64,000 nucleotides of DNA from a virus (IMGVR_UViG_3300034060_001466:186001-250000); one strand, 5' to 3'; shown: positions 54,308-61,929, counted from the stretch's first letter. Numbers and translations are program-made. The notes: generated by a model not told the origin, from the letters alone.

Positions 54308-54586
54308 TTAGTTAAGACTTATTCCAAGACCAGCAAGCATTGAGCTTAACGAGTCTTCTTCTTTCTTCTGCACCGGCTCGTTTGCTCGAGCAGAATATTC
54401 TTTAATCATAGATTCCAAAAGCTGAATTCCTTCTTCCGTTTCTACTGCACCAATTGCTGCGAGTAGAGTCTTGCCGATTACCAATAATTCAGGTTCTTGT
54501 TTTTTTAGACCGCCGATAATCAAGCTCTGTGCTAGATCGGTTAAATCCAATAAGATCTTTGTTTTATCTGAGCTTATATTTTGCAT
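54308..54586 (-). CDS. Helical small protein, unknown
   Basis: 92 residues: MQNISSDKTKILLDLTDLAQ, GTLLAA-like LVIGKTLLAAIGAVET, and an acidic SLSSMLAGLGI end. Helical bundle-like. Read from a terminator-fused AGTATAAT promoter (54616-54653). Confidence 0.55.
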   Translation of the reverse strand: MQNISSDKTKILLDLTDLAQSLIIGGLKKQEPELLVIGKTLLAAIGAVETEEGIQLLESMIKEYSARANEPVQKKEEDSLSSMLAGLGISLN

Positions 54587-54615
54587 GGTCTGTTTCTCCT
54601 TCCGTTTGTTATATA

Positions 54616-54653
54616 ATTATTATACTAAAAAGCCGGACCCATTGGACCCGGCT
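54616..54653 (-). promoter_or_regulatory. Terminator fused to AGTATAAT promoter
   Basis: AGCCGGGTCCAA/TGGGTCCGGCT hairpin whose T run continues into TTTAGTATAATAATT. Confidence 0.6.
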
Positions 54654-54677
54654 TCTAGAGAAAGAGATTCGGATAGC

Positions 54678-54848
54678 TTAGTATCCGTTTAATCTTTTGT
54701 TTTCCGCATAGACGCTGGTCCAAAACTCGTTGAATCCTAATTTCTCGTCCGGCTCGACTGTGCGCGCAACGCGTAGAGTTCCGTACGTTAAATCAATTGT
54801 TTCTCCTTGTGGTTCTCCAAAGAATAATTTAGCTAAGAATTTTTGCAT
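54678..54848 (-). CDS. Small unknown protein
   Basis: 56 residues: MQKFLAKLFFGEPQGETIDL, YGTLRVARTVEPDEKLG and ENKRLNGY at the end. Early promoter cassette at 54875-54906 supports it. Not recognised. Confidence 0.55.
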   Translation of the reverse strand: MQKFLAKLFFGEPQGETIDLTYGTLRVARTVEPDEKLGFNEFWTSVYAENKRLNGY

Positions 54849-54874
54849 GGTTTCTGGTTTTAGTTGTTATAATA

Positions 54875-54906
54875 CAAATATAATAATAATCTTTGATACT
54901 AGAAAA
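54875..54906 (-). promoter_or_regulatory. Early-type TATATTTG promoter cassette copy 10
   Basis: TTTTCTAGTATCAAAG then TATATTTG, with TTGTTAATAAC at 54911-54923 right after the sigma factor stop. Confidence 0.6.
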
Positions 54907-54932
54907 TATTTTATCCTAGAGTTATTAACAAT

Positions 54933-55880
54933 TTACCAACCGCTGCCAAACGGGGTATATGCAATGGCTGACTCTCGGAAATTAGGATTAAAATATCTTA
55001 ACTTATCTTTTTGATTCTTCTTTAATAATTTAAAAGATAATTTAATCCGTTGTCTAACCGTCTCGACACTGCAATCGAATTCTTCCGCTATTGTCTTTAT
55101 TGGAGTCGGTTGGTATCCATCGAGACCGTAATGCTTTACTATAAACAAGCGATTATCTCCTTTCAAGGTTTTGAGCATTGCTTCAACCACAGACTCTTTC
55201 TCGAGACCAAGCAGATCTGAATCAGTTGATATACTTGAAGCAAGGCTGTCTATAAATTCTTCGTTCGAGTCCGGGTCTATCTTTTGATTAAGACTCTTTT
55301 CCCAACTTGTTGCGGTTAAGACCTCAGCTATTCTAGACGCAGTTACCTTGGTATCTGACATTGCTGGATCCGCCGCTACGATATCTGCTATTTCTTCAAA
55401 CGTTGCGCTACGCTCGGTCTTGTGCTCAACCTGCTCCGCCGCTTTTAGAGCCCGAGTTACAATTAGTTGGGCAGAGTTTGGAACACGAACCGTCTTGACA
55501 TTATGTTGAAGACAATCTAGTATTGCTTGTTTAATCCAAAAAACCGCGTATGATATAAACTTAAACCCACGGTCCGGCTCGAACCTGTGAACCGCCTTGA
55601 CCAGACCAAGATTACCTTCAGAAACCAGATCTTCCAGTGTTAGGCTGGTCTTGTTGACTAGGCTTGAATACTGTTTGGCAACCGTAATTACAAAAAGCAG
55701 ATTCGCTTTTATAATCCGCTGTTCCGCGGTCGGGTCTCCAGCTTTAAACCGCCTAAACAATGCTATCTCTTCCTCGCTCGAGAGAACCGGAGTCCGGCGG
55801 ATTTCCTGCAAATACCGGTTAAAGCTTTCGCGGTTATCAGCAACTGTTCTAACTATATTCTTTGAATCTATCTTCTTCAT
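54933..55880 (-). CDS. RpoD-like sigma factor (phage)
   Basis: 315 residues from Met at 55880 (MKKIDSKNIVRTVADNRESF). Region 1.2 (RYLQEIRRTPVLSSEEEIAL), region 2 (NLLFVITVAKQY, LTLEDLVSEGNLGLVKAVHR, FISYAVFWIKQAILD), region 3 (EQVEHKTERSATFEEIADIV) and region 4 (LKGDNRLFIVKHYGLDGYQP, KTIAEEFDCSVETVRQRIKL) are all present. This is the longest sigma in the window and of primary-sigma type. The end runs AYTPFGSGW. It could replace the host sigma. Confidence 0.9.
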   Translation of the reverse strand: MKKIDSKNIVRTVADNRESFNRYLQEIRRTPVLSSEEEIALFRRFKAGDPTAEQRIIKANLLFVITVAKQYSSLVNKTSLTLEDLVSEGNLGLVKAVHRFEPDRGFKFISYAVFWIKQAILDCLQHNVKTVRVPNSAQLIVTRALKAAEQVEHKTERSATFEEIADIVAADPAMSDTKVTASRIAEVLTATSWEKSLNQKIDPDSNEEFIDSLASSISTDSDLLGLEKESVVEAMLKTLKGDNRLFIVKHYGLDGYQPTPIKTIAEEFDCSVETVRQRIKLSFKLLKKNQKDKLRYFNPNFRESAIAYTPFGSGW

Positions 55881-55894
55881 AAAGTATATCTTAC

Positions 55895-55924
55895 CAAAAA
55901 AAGAAAGGGCCGATCTCTCGGCCC
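55895..55924 (-). terminator. Intrinsic terminator
   Basis: GGGCCGA-GAGA-TCGGCCC hairpin then a T-rich run, between the 58-residue gene and the RpoD-like sigma start. Confidence 0.8.
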
Positions 55925-55948
55925 AGTACATCAGTTCTTCAGTAATGG

Positions 55949-56125
55949 TTAATCTTCTTCGAATCCAGTAAATGGAAGTAACTCTAACTCTGCTGCTACT
56001 AACGTGGCTCTTGCTTCTGAACCGGTTAGGTAATCGTTAATAATGAAATCGAGTATCGCTGATTCTTGAATTCCTTGTGCTCTAAGATTTTCAAGGCTGG
56101 CTACTGCTTTTTGTCTGTCTGTCAT
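55949..56125 (-). CDS. Small protein, unknown
   Basis: 58 residues: MTDRQKAVASLENLRAQGIQ then FIINDYLTGSEARATLVAAE. Helical and acidic. Follows the 46-residue membrane peptide by 18 bases. Not recognised. Confidence 0.55.
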   Translation of the reverse strand: MTDRQKAVASLENLRAQGIQESAILDFIINDYLTGSEARATLVAAELELLPFTGFEED

Positions 56126-56143
56126 GTCGCTAGATTTTACGGG

Positions 56144-56284
56144 TTAAAATTCAAAACTTGCAGTTCCGTGTACGTTTCCAGTTAAGACATTAAATGCTGC
56201 GTATCCAATTCCTACTACGACCATTGCCATTAGCGTGAACGCCCATACCATCATAACTCCTTCTAAGATAATTCCCTTTTTCAT
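56144..56284 (-). CDS. 46-residue membrane peptide
   Basis: MKKGIILEGVMMVWAFTLMA and a following hydrophobic stretch to GYAAFNV. One long span. Early promoter cassette (56319-56350) directly upstream supports expression. Confidence 0.55.
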   Translation of the reverse strand: MKKGIILEGVMMVWAFTLMAMVVVGIGYAAFNVLTGNVHGTASFEF

Positions 56285-56318
56285 AATGTTTTGTTTTTAA
56301 TTGGTTTGATTTATAAAG

Positions 56319-56350
56319 TAAATATAACAAGAACTTTTGAGACTAAAAAA
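56319..56350 (-). promoter_or_regulatory. Early-type TATATTTA promoter cassette copy 11
   Basis: Typical cassette. The TTGTTAATAAC box follows the stop of the 75-residue gene. Confidence 0.6.
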
Positions 56351-56385
56351 CTTTTTGTGATTTATTTTTCAGAAGTTATTAACAA

Positions 56386-56613
56386 TTACCAAGAGTCTTC
56401 TTCATCTTCATCATGGTCCGAAAGGGATACATCCCAATCTCCGTATCTGTCTCTAAACGCAATACCTCCGTGGATCTTCGGACCCACCTCGCCTATCCAA
56501 TCTTGAATACTTAGGTTATCTTCATTGTGGTTTTTTAGATTCCACTGGGCTAGATCCTGTCTTACAAGTCTCCACCAGTCCTGCTTGTCTTTTGCGATTA
56601 CTTCATTGCCCAT
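56386..56613 (-). CDS. Small Asp/Trp-rich protein
   Basis: 75 residues: MGNEVIAKDKQDWWRLVRQD, SIQDWIGEVGPKIHGGIAFR, then DHDEDEEDSW at the end. Acidic. No family. Early promoter cassette at 56641-56672. Confidence 0.55.
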   Translation of the reverse strand: MGNEVIAKDKQDWWRLVRQDLAQWNLKNHNEDNLSIQDWIGEVGPKIHGGIAFRDRYGDWDVSLSDHDEDEEDSW

Positions 56614-56640
56614 AGTACTGTAGTTTAATTGGTTATACTG

Positions 56641-56672
56641 TAAATATAATACTAATCTTTGAGACCCAAAAA
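56641..56672 (-). promoter_or_regulatory. Early-type TATATTTA promoter cassette copy 12
   Basis: TTTTTGGGTCTCAAAG then TATATTTAC. A variant AGAGTTATTAAC box lies near 56694. The plus-strand gene at 56773 starts after it. Confidence 0.55.
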
Positions 56673-56772
56673 CTTTTTGTGAATTATTTTCAGTAGAGTT
56701 ATTAACCGGTAATATATAAAAGTATAACCGTTGTTGAAACGTCTAGCTCAAATTTAAAAAATAATAAAAACA

Positions 56773-57384
56773 ATGAGTATAGACAAAAAGACCCAAAGAT
56801 TACAAGAGTTAACTAGCATCGCGCCAACCGTCTCAATCAGACTAGACATGGAATGGTTAGCCTCAACTGAAAACACGGCAGACTTCCTGATTAGATTAAC
56901 AAATACCAATACGACAACCGTTAAATTTAACGCGTTGATTATTCGAGGAGTTCATTCCCCAAAGATAACAACTGGAACTATAACATGGAAAGCACTGAAT
57001 AATAATATTGACCGGTCCTGGTTGGGCTGGCCTAGAGTAACTGCTAACTTGCCCTATATTTCAGGCCAGCGAAAGTTAAATTTCTCTTCCGCAACTAATA
57101 TCTTTACCAACGAGACCGCGCCCACCATACCGGCTGGAGCTGGAGTAGAGGTTGGAATTTTTAGGATTTCAACCTCAACCGCATGGAACCCAAACTCTAA
57201 TTTTGGTTTTACTTGGGAAATGACTACCGGCGGAGTGATTGCTTATCTGGTTCCGGCCAAGCCGTCTTCGACTTCAGCGCTAGCGATTGGCATTATGCAC
57301 TACGGTCCAATAACATCTAATACATTGGGTAAATGCTTAACTGTGCAGGCTTCAAGCGAGCAGACCCTAAATAAAAAACCCTGA
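56773..57384 (+). CDS. Structural-like beta protein, unknown
   Basis: 203 residues on the plus strand, isolated among minus-strand genes. Thr/Asn-rich strands (DFLIRLTNTNTTTVKFNALI; GVEVGIFRISTSTAWNPNSN) recall fibre or baseplate proteins. No signal peptide. It ends at a terminator hairpin. Promoter not clear. Possibly an inserted late gene. Confidence 0.6.
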   Translation: MSIDKKTQRLQELTSIAPTVSIRLDMEWLASTENTADFLIRLTNTNTTTVKFNALIIRGVHSPKITTGTITWKALNNNIDRSWLGWPRVTANLPYISGQRKLNFSSATNIFTNETAPTIPAGAGVEVGIFRISTSTAWNPNSNFGFTWEMTTGGVIAYLVPAKPSSTSALAIGIMHYGPITSNTLGKCLTVQASSEQTLNKKP

Positions 57385-57402
57385 ATCTAAAAAATCCAGG
57401 GT
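57374..57402. terminator. Terminator after the plus-strand gene
   Basis: ACCCTG/CAGGGT-type stem with an A/T-rich loop and following T-rich sequence. The loop carries TTTTTTAGAT on the minus strand, like the composite elements. Confidence 0.6.
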
Positions 57403-57428
57403 CTATTATTTTTTAAAAAGATTTACTC

Positions 57429-57647
57429 TTATTTCTTAGACTCTAACTTGGTCTTTGGAAAAATAAGATGGGCAAGGAATACTAGACCCCAAGCCTGCAC
57501 TGCGCTAATTGGTTTAGCACCAAAAATTTCGGGTACCAACCAGTTCCACAACCATTTTACTGGAAAAGCAACAACGATAGAAGCCAGCAAGCCAATCGCT
57601 AGAGCTCCAAGTATAGTTGCAATCTGTTCTGTTCTTTTTGAATTCAT
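57429..57647 (-). CDS. Two-span membrane protein
   Basis: 72 residues: spans at about 9-28 (IATILGALAIGLLASIVVAF) and about 48-66 (AVQAWGLVFLAHLIFPK). Convergent with the structural-like gene. Function unknown. Confidence 0.6.
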   Translation of the reverse strand: MNSKRTEQIATILGALAIGLLASIVVAFPVKWLWNWLVPEIFGAKPISAVQAWGLVFLAHLIFPKTKLESKK

Positions 57648-57684
57648 AATCCTATGGGTTATTTTTGTTTAATAATATTATATC

Positions 57685-57882
57685 TTACTCTCTCCATAGC
57701 CAAGGTTCCCTGGCTCTAGAGCGTAACAGCTCTTTGCAACGTCTATGCAGAAGTCCGCGTTCTACATTTATCTTCTTGTCCAGGAGTCTGGCCTGTATTC
57801 CGGTCCAGTCAATTAGACCCGGCCCGTTAAGCTCGAGAATTATCTCTTGGTCTATAACATCCGGTCGGTTAGCATTGTACAT
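57685..57882 (-). CDS. Small helical protein, GC-rich
   Basis: 65 residues: MYNANRPDVIDQEIILELNG then RCKELLRSRAREPWLWRE. GC-rich codon use and CTAG words mark the second compositional island. Overlaps its neighbour by 14 bases. Not recognised. Confidence 0.5.
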   Translation of the reverse strand: MYNANRPDVIDQEIILELNGPGLIDWTGIQARLLDKKINVERGLLHRRCKELLRSRAREPWLWRE

Positions 57883-58180
57883 ATTCAGATTCGGTTTTTT
57901 TAGGTTCTATTCCAAGCTCTACCAGCCTGGCCGTTATTTCATGCGCCCATTCAAACTCCTCTAAGCCTATTGCCTCGGTTCTTGCGAGGACCAGGGCTTC
58001 CACGATTCTGGACTCTAAATACTCTTCTAACTCCTCGGACCAAGGATCGTCCTGGGCGATTGACGCCCGGACCTCTGCTTCCAATCCGCGTATTGCCCAT
58101 TGGATACGGTGCCAGTCCCGGCCGCTGCGGTCTAGAATTCTTAGGAATTCCGCAACTAAATACTCTGTAACTTGACTCAT
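57869..58180 (-). CDS. Helical acidic protein, GC-rich
   Basis: 103 residues from Met at 58180 (MSQVTEYLVAEFLRILDRSG). Strongly helical (GLEAEVRASIAQDDPWSEEL; AIGLEEFEWAHEITARLVEL). GC-rich composition unlike most of the window. No family recognised. Confidence 0.55.
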   Translation of the reverse strand: MSQVTEYLVAEFLRILDRSGRDWHRIQWAIRGLEAEVRASIAQDDPWSEELEEYLESRIVEALVLARTEAIGLEEFEWAHEITARLVELGIEPKKTESEYVQC

Positions 58181-58260
58181 CTCTAATCTGTAATTATATT
58201 TCTTATACACAGCGGTAGACCAAAGTTCTAAGCTCTAGAGCAGAAAGACGGGTAGTTGCT

Positions 58261-58325
58261 AATTTTCGGCGGGGCTTAACAACTTTCGGCGGGGTCTAAC
58301 AACTTTTGGCCGGGCGGAATAACGA
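58261..58325. repeat. Direct 20-bp repeats in a non-coding GC-rich stretch
   Basis: TTTCGGCGGGGCTTAACAAC (58264-58283) is followed at once by a near-identical copy with CT exchanged to TC (58284-58303), then by a diverged third copy (TTTTGGCCGGGCGGAATAAC). Confidence 0.75.
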
Positions 58326-58798
58326 CTAGCCTGCTCTAGACCCGGCCAGCTGGATCCGAACTAGCTAAGATCTGCCGGAGTCCGGACCAGATCAGTAGCC
58401 GGACCGGTCCAGTACCGGCTGAATAGTACCGGCCAGGACAGCCCCCAGGAGCCGGCCAGGGTCACCGGCCAGGTGACTCCAGGAGCAGTACCCAGGTGAC
58501 TCCAGGAGTGGTACCGGGCAGCTGAATAAGTGCTCCAGGAGTGACCTTGCTGACATAAAAAAAGTACTCCAGGAGGCGGTGTGCTGCACTTTACTTTCTT
58601 CTGATTTCTCCACGGCCTGGGAATAGCGCTCTGGCCAATGCAGCCGATTTCCGTCGAGGTCCTTGGTATCTGCGGATTCCCGGTCTAAACTACCCGAGGA
58701 AACCTCGTCTACCTAATAGCTTTTTAGAAATTCTCCCCGAGCTAGACTCTCTGCCTGGAGCAAATTCTCCCCCGGGTAGGGGCTGTATAAATAACCAC
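58326..58798. other. Gene-free region of 470 bases with CTCCAGGAG repeats
   Basis: No convincing gene. CTCCAGGAG occurs at 58477, 58500, 58533 and 58567, and CCGG words are very frequent (for example CCGGACCGGTCCAGTACCGG). Such dense direct and palindromic repeats suggest a replication origin, packaging site or recombination site. A 73-codon minus frame is the only sizable one and lacks a leader. Confidence 0.55.
58787..58796 (+). promoter_or_regulatory. Late promoter (TATAAATAAC)
   Basis: Four bases before the 58799 start. Same spacing as the recombinase gene's box at 44270. Confidence 0.6.
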
Positions 58799-59230
58799 AT
58801 GCAGAATTATATTACCGATTTCAATGGATTTGCGCTAACTGAGTCGGCTCAGAATTACACCGATCAGATGGAACTCCATAGGCTGGGGATTCCCATTCCT
58901 GGGTTTCGTGTGCTGATAGTCCGGGTAGACTGGGAAAAGATTGGTCGAAAGGATTTTTCCGGTAATCTAGAAACCTTTATGAAGTGTTGGTTCATGGAGG
59001 CCTATCCGGCTCCCAATGCTGACGGTGAGGACTCTTGGTACGAGTATCCACCGGCTGAACTTATTCGCATGGTCAAGGCCGACGAGCCTGGAGATGTTGA
59101 GTTTGTTGACGGGTTTATCATGAATCTAGCTAAAGAACACGATGTAGATCTTATTTGGGAATTGGGAGACAAGACCTGGCGGGAAGTACCCAGCGGGCGA
59201 TCTGTACCCCGACTGGATCTCTTAAGATAA
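58799..59230 (+). CDS. Late protein with a weak head-tag-like start
   Basis: 143 residues: MQNYITDFNGFALTESAQNY resembles the tag family only loosely. The body has RVLIVRVDWEKIGRKD and an acidic C-terminal half. No enzyme motif. A TATAAATAAC box directly upstream. Unknown. Confidence 0.5.
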   Translation: MQNYITDFNGFALTESAQNYTDQMELHRLGIPIPGFRVLIVRVDWEKIGRKDFSGNLETFMKCWFMEAYPAPNADGEDSWYEYPPAELIRMVKADEPGDVEFVDGFIMNLAKEHDVDLIWELGDKTWREVPSGRSVPRLDLLR

Positions 59231-59232
59231 CC

Positions 59233-59325
59233 TTAACCTCTACGTTCTATCCTCTTCAATCCGGAGTAGACTATAATAGCTAGGAACCACAGGGTAACCC
59301 CCAGCCACACATATACCGTTTTCAT
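59233..59325 (-). CDS. 30-residue membrane peptide
   Basis: MKTVYVWLGVTLWFLAIIVY then SGLKRIERRG. One span and a basic end. It is convergent with the 58799 gene, stop three bases apart. Low-information call from its form only. Confidence 0.4.
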   Translation of the reverse strand: MKTVYVWLGVTLWFLAIIVYSGLKRIERRG

Positions 59326-59345
59326 GAAGTTATCTATATACCCCA

Positions 59346-59374
59346 AAAAGGGATCCCTTCTGAGGATCCCCTTT
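59346..59374. terminator. Bidirectional terminator
   Basis: AAAGGGATCC/GGATCCCCTTT stem with loop CTTCTGA, the same loop as at 45694-45724. Confidence 0.8.
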
Positions 59375-59398
59375 CTTTGTTTTGGGCTAAGTGTTGTG

Positions 59399-59779
59399 TT
59401 ATGCAGTTACCTTACGGCCACGTACAGTATTGTATAGGGCATTCATAACTCGCATGTCTGACTTACGGCCAGTTACGACAGCGCTTACCAATTTAGAGTC
59501 TACCCCTAATTTCGTAGCTACCATTGAGTTATCTCCACGACGTTTGCGAGCAGAGATTACCTCTAACTTTTGAGCTGGAGTTAACTTTGCGTAACTCATA
59601 CCTTTACGGCCAGCATTACGACCCGTTGAAACGGTAGCTGTTACGGTTACCGCTGAAACAGTAGACCCAGTAGATTTTTTAGACTTCGCAGTTTTTGCGG
59701 TCTTTGTTGTTGAAGGAGTTGCGGCCTTTACCGCTGGTGCAGATACCTTGGTAGCTGCGGTTGCTTTTGATTTTCTCAT
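59399..59779 (-). CDS. Basic nucleoid-like protein with a helix-turn-helix end
   Basis: About 126 residues from Met at 59779 (MRKSKATAATKVSAPAVKAA). A Lys/Ala/Thr-rich, histone H1-like first half (KTAKTAKSKKSTGSTVSAVT), then a folded end (KLTPAQKLEVISARKRRGDN, MVATKLGVDSKLVSAVVTG) that looks like a helix-turn-helix. Probably binds phage or host DNA. Confidence 0.65.
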   Translation of the reverse strand: MRKSKATAATKVSAPAVKAATPSTTKTAKTAKSKKSTGSTVSAVTVTATVSTGRNAGRKGMSYAKLTPAQKLEVISARKRRGDNSMVATKLGVDSKLVSAVVTGRKSDMRVMNALYNTVRGRKVTA

Positions 59780-59799
59780 GTTAAACAAATTATTTTTGA

Positions 59800-60014
59800 T
59801 TTAAGGTTAAGGTACCAAAGAATCCCGGCAATTGGTCGCCCGGCCTGAAAAAGATTGGGCGTGCCTGCACCGCCGCAAAAACCCCCTAGGCGGGGCCGCG
59901 ACGTGGAGACCTCTGTGAAGCTGCGGAAGACCCGTGACTATTATGTACCGGTGAGACGGTCGCCTAATCAGTCGGAAAGCTGTTCAGGTAATAAAAAAAT
60001 GGGAACCTGCTCAA
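59800..60014. other. GC-rich gene-free stretch with hairpins
   Basis: 215 bases without a gene. It holds a CCCC...GGGG hairpin (CCCCCTAGGCGGGG) and a CAGGT/ACCTG stem near 59985-60008. It may be a noncoding RNA or regulatory region; nothing firmer can be said. Confidence 0.35.
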
Positions 60015-60024
60015 GATAAATAAC
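60015..60024 (+). promoter_or_regulatory. Late promoter (GATAAATAAC)
   Basis: Twenty bases before the 60045 tagged gene, followed closely by a TAGTATACT box (60035-60044). Confidence 0.65.
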
Positions 60025-60044
60025 TTAAAATATTTTAGTATACT

Positions 60045-61298
60045 ATGAACTTAATTAAAGGCTATAGCCAATGGTTAAACGAAAACCTAAACGCTATAAA
60101 CGAAAACTGGTCAATCGATTCAGTTACTCTCAGTACTGATGACTTTAGCATTGACGAGGCAAAATACGATCAGTACATCGCAAGTCAAGCTGGAGCACAA
60201 TTTAGACTATTCACGCAAGAGGTTGCAAAGTCTAACATCCAAAACATTAAAAAGAAAGAGGCTCATCAAGAAATTTTGGGAAGCCTTGCTAAACACGGCC
60301 AAACGGCTAAAAAAGGTTTCTTGGGAATCTTTGGCGGTAAGAGCCTAGACGAAGTAGTTACCGCTACTCTTGATAGTTTGATTGCAGGTCAATCAAAAAT
60401 TGCCTACAGCAAAACAACGGTGGACTACAATCCTGGAGCTGACGGTACAGGTAGAATCATGACTCAGGGTCGAATTGGGATTAATTCACTGGAAATTGAT
60501 ACTGATCCACGTTGGAGTAAAGCAACCTCTAGTACAGGTATGTTGTTGGGATTTGTTAACGCATATAACCAAAATGCATTTGAAATGGGTCAAGGTCAAT
60601 TCATCTTGAGCCAAAGAATGGGAGAAGACGGTTACCTAGATATTACAACTACTCCAGTAGTAGACGCTGACAATCTATATTTGTACACTCAACAATTACT
60701 TGGCGACCTTGCTGCAGGTAAGGATCTTAAAGTAGACGTTGCTCAAACTGGAGGTTCCGATGCAGTTACTGGCAAATTCGCTGCAGAATTCGCAGCTGGT
60801 TCTGACCAAGTTACTCCAGCTATTCAAGCTGAGGTTGCAAAAGCAGTAGAGTTATGTTTAGCTAAATTCCCAGCAGGATCACGCCCTGATAAATTTACTT
60901 TAACTTCTGGTGCAAGTACTGAATGGAACGGTAAACAAATGCCTAAGGCTGACGGAACTGGTGCAGTAACTCCAAAGGATGATGCAACTAAAAATCAAGA
61001 TCTTGCTTACCGTCGTGGTGTTGCTTTCATGAATGCTCTTAACTCTGGACTTAAAGCAAAAGGACATCCAGGTTTTGATGCATACGAAGTTGCATGGTCA
61101 ATCGGTGCAAGTGGTCAACCTGCAAATGCAGCTGACCGTTTCGTTGACCTAAACATTGAAAAAAATGCAGTTAAGCCTAAAGCTGTAGAAACTACTAAGA
61201 CTACTGCTGTTTCAACTGGAAATGCAACTACTAACGTTAGAGGAAAAGCTCAATTCTTTGAATTGAAACTTACTTTAACTGCAGCAGCCGCTAAATAA
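60045..61298 (+). CDS. Head-tagged OmpA-like protein
   Basis: 417 residues. Start MNLIKGYSQWLNENLNAINE fits the tag family. A central beta region and a C-terminal OmpA-like fold (KFTLTSGASTEWNGKQMPKA, NQDLAYRRGVAFMNALNSG, then FVDLNIEKN). OmpA-like domains bind peptidoglycan, so the protein could act as a virion or injected cell-wall-binding factor. A paralogue is at 61959. Confidence 0.65.
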   Translation: MNLIKGYSQWLNENLNAINENWSIDSVTLSTDDFSIDEAKYDQYIASQAGAQFRLFTQEVAKSNIQNIKKKEAHQEILGSLAKHGQTAKKGFLGIFGGKSLDEVVTATLDSLIAGQSKIAYSKTTVDYNPGADGTGRIMTQGRIGINSLEIDTDPRWSKATSSTGMLLGFVNAYNQNAFEMGQGQFILSQRMGEDGYLDITTTPVVDADNLYLYTQQLLGDLAAGKDLKVDVAQTGGSDAVTGKFAAEFAAGSDQVTPAIQAEVAKAVELCLAKFPAGSRPDKFTLTSGASTEWNGKQMPKADGTGAVTPKDDATKNQDLAYRRGVAFMNALNSGLKAKGHPGFDAYEVAWSIGASGQPANAADRFVDLNIEKNAVKPKAVETTKTTAVSTGNATTNVRGKAQFFELKLTLTAAAAK

Positions 61299-61317
61299 TA
61301 AGTTTAAACTTAATACA

Positions 61318-61352
61318 CAAAGGGACCGATAGAAATATCAGTCCCTTTTTTA
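61318..61352. terminator. Bidirectional terminator between convergent genes
   Basis: AAAGGGAC/GTCCCTTT stem with a CGATAGAAATATCA loop, between the tagged gene and the CAP-domain gene. Confidence 0.8.
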
Positions 61353-61369
61353 TTTGATTAGTGTTTTAC

Positions 61370-61873
61370 TTAATACTTTTTATCTAGTGCATGGTAAGAT
61401 GCAGTTACTCTAAATGAGTCTTTGCCAAATTCCATAACTGTGGTAATCGTTGACTCAGCTGCAAATTTACTTGCAATTCTAAAATTATGATTAGGCGAAT
61501 CGATCCAAGCCTGTACCACAATTTTTGCGATTTCCTGCAATACCTCATCAGTTAAAGCATTCACACTGTATTTTTTAGAAACAGTTGTCCCACTAGTCTT
61601 ATACATGTAGATACACTCAGTATTATATCCAACAAAAGTACTGTCTCCACGGGTATGATCAATTTCAGGTCTACCTGCATTAAGATTAGTTAACTGATAA
61701 CTTCTTTTACGTAAAGCACCATTATTGAATTTGGTTACTGGTGAACCACCCAAGCCCAAACGGTACACGTTAATTTCTTGCCAGATCAAAGAGTCTAATC
61801 TACTAGATCTAACTTGTTGCGCTTGGGCAGAGATTGAGATTAGGATTGCGAATAGGATTGCTAATTTTTTCAT
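61370..61873 (-). CDS. Secreted CAP-domain (SCP/PR1-like) protein
   Basis: 167 residues. Signal peptide MKKLAILFAILISISAQAQ. CAP features: NVYRLGLGGSPVTKF at the N-terminus, His in EIDHTRGD, and a VVQAWIDSPNHNFRI block near the C-terminus. CAP proteins are small secreted proteins of varied roles in bacteria. An AGTATAAT-like box is at about 61901-61912. A second CAP-like gene is at the right edge (63625). Confidence 0.65.
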   Translation of the reverse strand: MKKLAILFAILISISAQAQQVRSSRLDSLIWQEINVYRLGLGGSPVTKFNNGALRKRSYQLTNLNAGRPEIDHTRGDSTFVGYNTECIYMYKTSGTTVSKKYSVNALTDEVLQEIAKIVVQAWIDSPNHNFRIASKFAAESTITTVMEFGKDSFRVTASYHALDKKY

Positions 61874-61900
61874 GGCTTGTTTATTACTTGGTTATATAGT

Positions 61901-61913
61901 TATTATACCTAAA
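61901..61913 (-). promoter_or_regulatory. GGTATAAT promoter
   Basis: Minus strand TTAGGTATAATAAC upstream of the CAP gene; a late box for the plus-strand gene overlaps at 61920-61929. Confidence 0.5.
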
Positions 61914-61919
61914 AACTCG

Positions 61920-61929
61920 AATAAATAAC
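61920..61929 (+). promoter_or_regulatory. Late promoter (AATAAATAAC)
   Basis: Thirty bases before the 61959 tagged gene, divergent to the CAP promoter. Confidence 0.6.

Noticed and set aside
58392-58613. 73-codon minus frame in the repeat region
   Set aside because: Low-complexity reading of CTCCAGGAG/CCGG repeats; no leader.
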